Below, one piece after another: positions 61,555 through 63,848 of a stretch of DNA of 63,848 nt (the stretch's first letter is position 1; each line of letters begins with the position of its first letter). This DNA comes from an uncultured Opitutaceae bacterium (GTDB lineage: Bacteria; Verrucomicrobiota; Verrucomicrobiia; Opitutales; Opitutaceae). The stretch is taken from the NCBI GenBank assembly GCA_937902925.1, contig CALFNN010000041.1, positions 1-63,848 on the forward strand, in the 5' to 3' direction. The translations under genes and the position numbers were made by a program. The notes under the pieces are model-generated. The model did no database searches, had not been told where the DNA came from, and was given only the letters and a program-made list of their open reading frames with translations.

Positions 61555-63848
61555 TCACGCGCGCAGCACTTCGGCGAGTTTCGAAACATCCTTGCCGCCG
61601 CCCATCGCGAAGTCGGGCTTGCCGCCACCCTTGCCACCGAGTTTCAAGCAGAGTTCCTGCACGATCTTGCCGGCCGCGTGGCCGGCCTTGATCGCAGCGG
61701 GAGAACTGAACGCGACCACGGTGGCCTTGTCGCCGAACGAGGCGCCGAGCGTGACCACACCTTCGCCGAGTTTCGCGAGAACCTGCGAACCGAGCGAGCG
61801 GAGCGCGTCGGGCGAATCGGCCGTGACGACGGTGGAGACGAATTTCAGGCCGTCGCGGGTCATGGCTTTCGCGACGAGGTCGTCGGCGAGGCCGGCGGCG
61901 GCTTTCTGCTCGAACGCCTTGAGCTTCTTCTCGAGCTCCTTCGCGTGGGCGAGGACGGTGTCGAGCTTTTGCGCGACGTCGGCCGGGCCGGCGTTGAGCT
62001 TCGCGTTGACGGCGTGGAGCGCGTCCTCCTCCTCGCGCACGAAATCGTAGGCGGGCTGGCCGGCGACGGCCTCGAGGCGGCGGGTGCCGGCGGCGATGGC
62101 CATCTCGGCGACGACCTTGATGAGGCCGATCTCGCCGGTGCTCGTCACGTGCGTGCCGCCGCAGAGCTCCATCGAGTAGCCGGTGAGCTTCGCCGGCTCG
62201 CCGCCGATCTGGACGACGCGGACGCGGTCGCCGTATTTGTCGCCGAAGAACTGGAGGATGTCGGGCCGCCCCTTGACCTCGGAGTAGGGCACCTCGGAGT
62301 AGGAGACGGGCGCGTTGTCCAGAACCTTGTCGTTGACGAGGTGCTCGATCTCGCGGAGTTGCTCGGGCTTCACCTGCTCGAAATGGAGGAAGTCGAAGCG
62401 GAGCCGCTCCTTGGTCTTCGACGTGCCGGCCTGGCGGACGTGATTGCCGAGAACTTTTCGCAGCGCCCAATGCACGAGATGCGCGGCGGTGTGGTGACGC
62501 GAAATCGCGCGACGGGTCAGCGGGGAAACGCCGAGCTTCGCAGAATGGCCAATGAGATCGAGGCCGCCGCGGAAAAACTTTGAAAGGTCGAGCGCACAGG
62601 CGGGCGCAAGTTTGTGGAGATGGCGGCCGGCCTTGTCCTTCACGACATCGAGGATCGCGAGATTCTGTCCGCCGATTTCCGCGGCACCGTGGTCGCCGGC
62701 CTGCCCGCCCATCTCGGCGTAGAACGGAGTCTGGTCGAAGACGAGGAAGGTGGCCTTGTCGGTCTTGACGACGTCGATGAGTTTGGCGTCGGCGGTCAGC
62801 CGGTCGTAGCCGACGAACTTCGTCGGCTGCTGGTCGCTAGTCGCATCGCCTTCGGTTGCGGCGATGACGATCTCCTTTTTGTGCGACGCGCGCCCGCGCT
62901 CGCGCTGCTTTTTCATCTCAGCCTCGAAGCCAGCGGTATCGACTGTGAGTCCGCGCTCCGTGGCGAGCAGCTGAGTCATGTCGAGTGGGAAGCCATAGGT
63001 GTCGTAAAGTTCAAATGCGGTCGCGCCTGAAATGCCCTTCTTATCTACGATCATTCGGCGGCCCGTCGTAAGTTCGTTCGGTGGAATTGTGACTGTCGCC
63101 ACGAATTCTGCGTCGAGACCTTTCTCGAAGACCACTAATCCTCGTTCGAGTGTGCGCCCAAAACTTTCCTCCTCAGCCCGAATGACGCGCTCGATAATTC
63201 CTTGTTGTTGTTTTAGCTCAGGAAAGACGATTCCGAGCGAGTCGACCACTGGGGTCACAAGCTGCTCGAAAAAGCCGGTAGTGAGGCCGAGTTTCTTGCC
63301 GTAGAGGATTCCTCGACGTAGAATACGGCGAATGACGTAATTGCGGCCTTCATTTCCGGGAAGAATGCCGTCTGCAATAGCACACGATACGCAACGGGAA
63401 TGGTCGGCTAGGACTCTGAAAGCCACATCGGTTCGTTCTTGTTCGGTCAGATTCTCTCTTTTGGTTGGGACAGTGCCCCGATACTCTTTCTCTGAGAGTT
63501 CGGCCACTTTCTTGAATATTGGCGCAAAAACATCCGCTGCGTAGTTCGATGGCTCAGCGAAGAAATGTTTGAAGCCGCCGGTCGTCGCGTAGATTCCCGC
63601 GACGCGTTCGAAGCCCATGCCGGTGTCGACGTGCTTCGCGGCGAGCGGGGAGAAGGTGCCGTCGGCGTTCGCGTTGAATTGGATGAAGACGTGGTTCCAG
63701 ATCTCGATGCAGCGCGGCGAACCGGCGTTCACAAGCTTGCGGCCGGCCGTTTCGTCGTCGGACGGGAGCAGGTTGAAATGGATTTCGGAGCACGGGCCGC
63801 AGGGGCCGGTGTCGCCCATCATCCAGAAATTATCCTTCTTGTTGCCGT
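61555..63848 (-). CDS. alaS: Alanyl-tRNA synthetase, 3' part (5' end outside window)
   Basis: AlaS charges tRNA-Ala and edits mischarged Ser and Gly. About 764 residues are visible; the frame is open at the right edge. It begins in the class II core with KKDNFWMMGDTGPCGPCSEIH and continues VFIQFNANADG, HVDTGMGFERV and IADGILPGNEGRNYVIRRILRR. The editing domain has HTAAHLVHWALRKVLG (HxxxH zinc site) and MELCGGTHVTSTGEIGL. The C-terminal C-Ala domain ends GGGKPDFAMGGGKDVSKLAEVLRA. A segment of about 570 bases (62990-63560) is much lower in GC than the rest, although the frame is intact. The convergent neighbour is the ADOP permease. Confidence 0.97.
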   Translation of the reverse strand, partial: GNKKDNFWMMGDTGPCGPCSEIHFNLLPSDDETAGRKLVNAGSPRCIEIWNHVFIQFNANADGTFSPLAAKHVDTGMGFERVAGIYATTGGFKHFFAEPSNYAADVFAPIFKKVAELSEKEYRGTVPTKRENLTEQERTDVAFRVLADHSRCVSCAIADGILPGNEGRNYVIRRILRRGILYGKKLGLTTGFFEQLVTPVVDSLGIVFPELKQQQGIIERVIRAEEESFGRTLERGLVVFEKGLDAEFVATVTIPPNELTTGRRMIVDKKGISGATAFELYDTYGFPLDMTQLLATERGLTVDTAGFEAEMKKQRERGRASHKKEIVIAATEGDATSDQQPTKFVGYDRLTADAKLIDVVKTDKATFLVFDQTPFYAEMGGQAGDHGAAEIGGQNLAILDVVKDKAGRHLHKLAPACALDLSKFFRGGLDLIGHSAKLGVSPLTRRAISRHHTAAHLVHWALRKVLGNHVRQAGTSKTKERLRFDFLHFEQVKPEQLREIEHLVNDKVLDNAPVSYSEVPYSEVKGRPDILQFFGDKYGDRVRVVQIGGEPAKLTGYSMELCGGTHVTSTGEIGLIKVVAEMAIAAGTRRLEAVAGQPAYDFVREEEDALHAVNAKLNAGPADVAQKLDTVLAHAKELEKKLKAFEQKAAAGLADDLVAKAMTRDGLKFVSTVVTADSPDALRSLGSQVLAKLGEGVVTLGASFGDKATVVAFSSPAAIKAGHAAGKIVQELCLKLGGKGGGKPDFAMGGGKDVSKLAEVLRA

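Overview
This window is GC-rich chromosomal DNA (about 65-70% G+C in most genes) from a Gram-negative, sugar-degrading bacterium. My best placement is Verrucomicrobiota, close to Opitutaceae. The reasons are: an outer membrane (LptD, TonB-dependent receptor), a Sigma70_ECF factor paired with a TPR Ser/Thr kinase, secreted arabinan hydrolases with a TonB receptor but no SusD, a plant/cyanobacterial-type IspH, and an ADOP-type permease. This placement is inference from gene content; no ribosomal RNA gene is present.

Layout. 1-3.6 kb: 3' end of rpsA, a group 1/2 sigma-70 factor and trpE. 3.8-8.4 kb: a complete YtfQRT-YjfF-type sugar ABC transporter with translationally coupled genes. 8.4-12.5 kb: a DUF2934 protein, a secreted glycoamylase-like enzyme and an M13 peptidase. 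12.6-25.4 kb: an arabinan-utilisation locus built almost as a mirror image. One GH51 + GH43 pair reads leftward behind an ECF sigma/Ser-Thr kinase pair; a TonB receptor followed by a second GH51 + GH43 pair reads rightward. Secreted GH43 enzymes would cut arabinan, GH51 enzymes would release L-arabinose, and the nearby ABC importer is a plausible uptake route.

25.4-32.2 kb: core genes (glmS, glgC, lgt, a DUF21/CBS protein, gcvT-gcvH). 32.2-34.07 kb: a small accessory patch between gcvH and tRNA-Ser(GCT). It holds a hairpin-rich non-coding stretch, two small mobile-element-type genes and the C-terminal remnant of a large serine recombinase whose frame runs into the tRNA gene. It looks like a decayed integrated element.

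34.1-48.6 kb: acylphosphatase, an ABC exporter with two extra membrane-associated genes, menA, then a leftward lptD - RsmB-like methylase - scpA - orf - trxA cluster, glgB, a TonB-like protein and a GreA/GreB-like factor. 48.7-52.7 kb: a ParA-type ATPase followed by two unrecognised proteins (one coiled coil), then a beta-barrel-like outer-membrane protein. 52.8-63.8 kb: an MFS transporter, an IspH with a long N-terminal extension, a soluble TPR histidine kinase, pcm, an ADOP-type ABC permease and the 3' three-quarters of alaS. The alaS gene contains a sharply lower-GC segment.

The observations most worth following are the ParA three-gene cluster, the hairpin cluster and recombinase remnant beside tRNA-Ser, the mirrored arabinan locus with its ECF/kinase pair, the IspH extension and the composition mosaic in alaS. 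No CRISPR array, rRNA operon or intact insertion sequence was seen.
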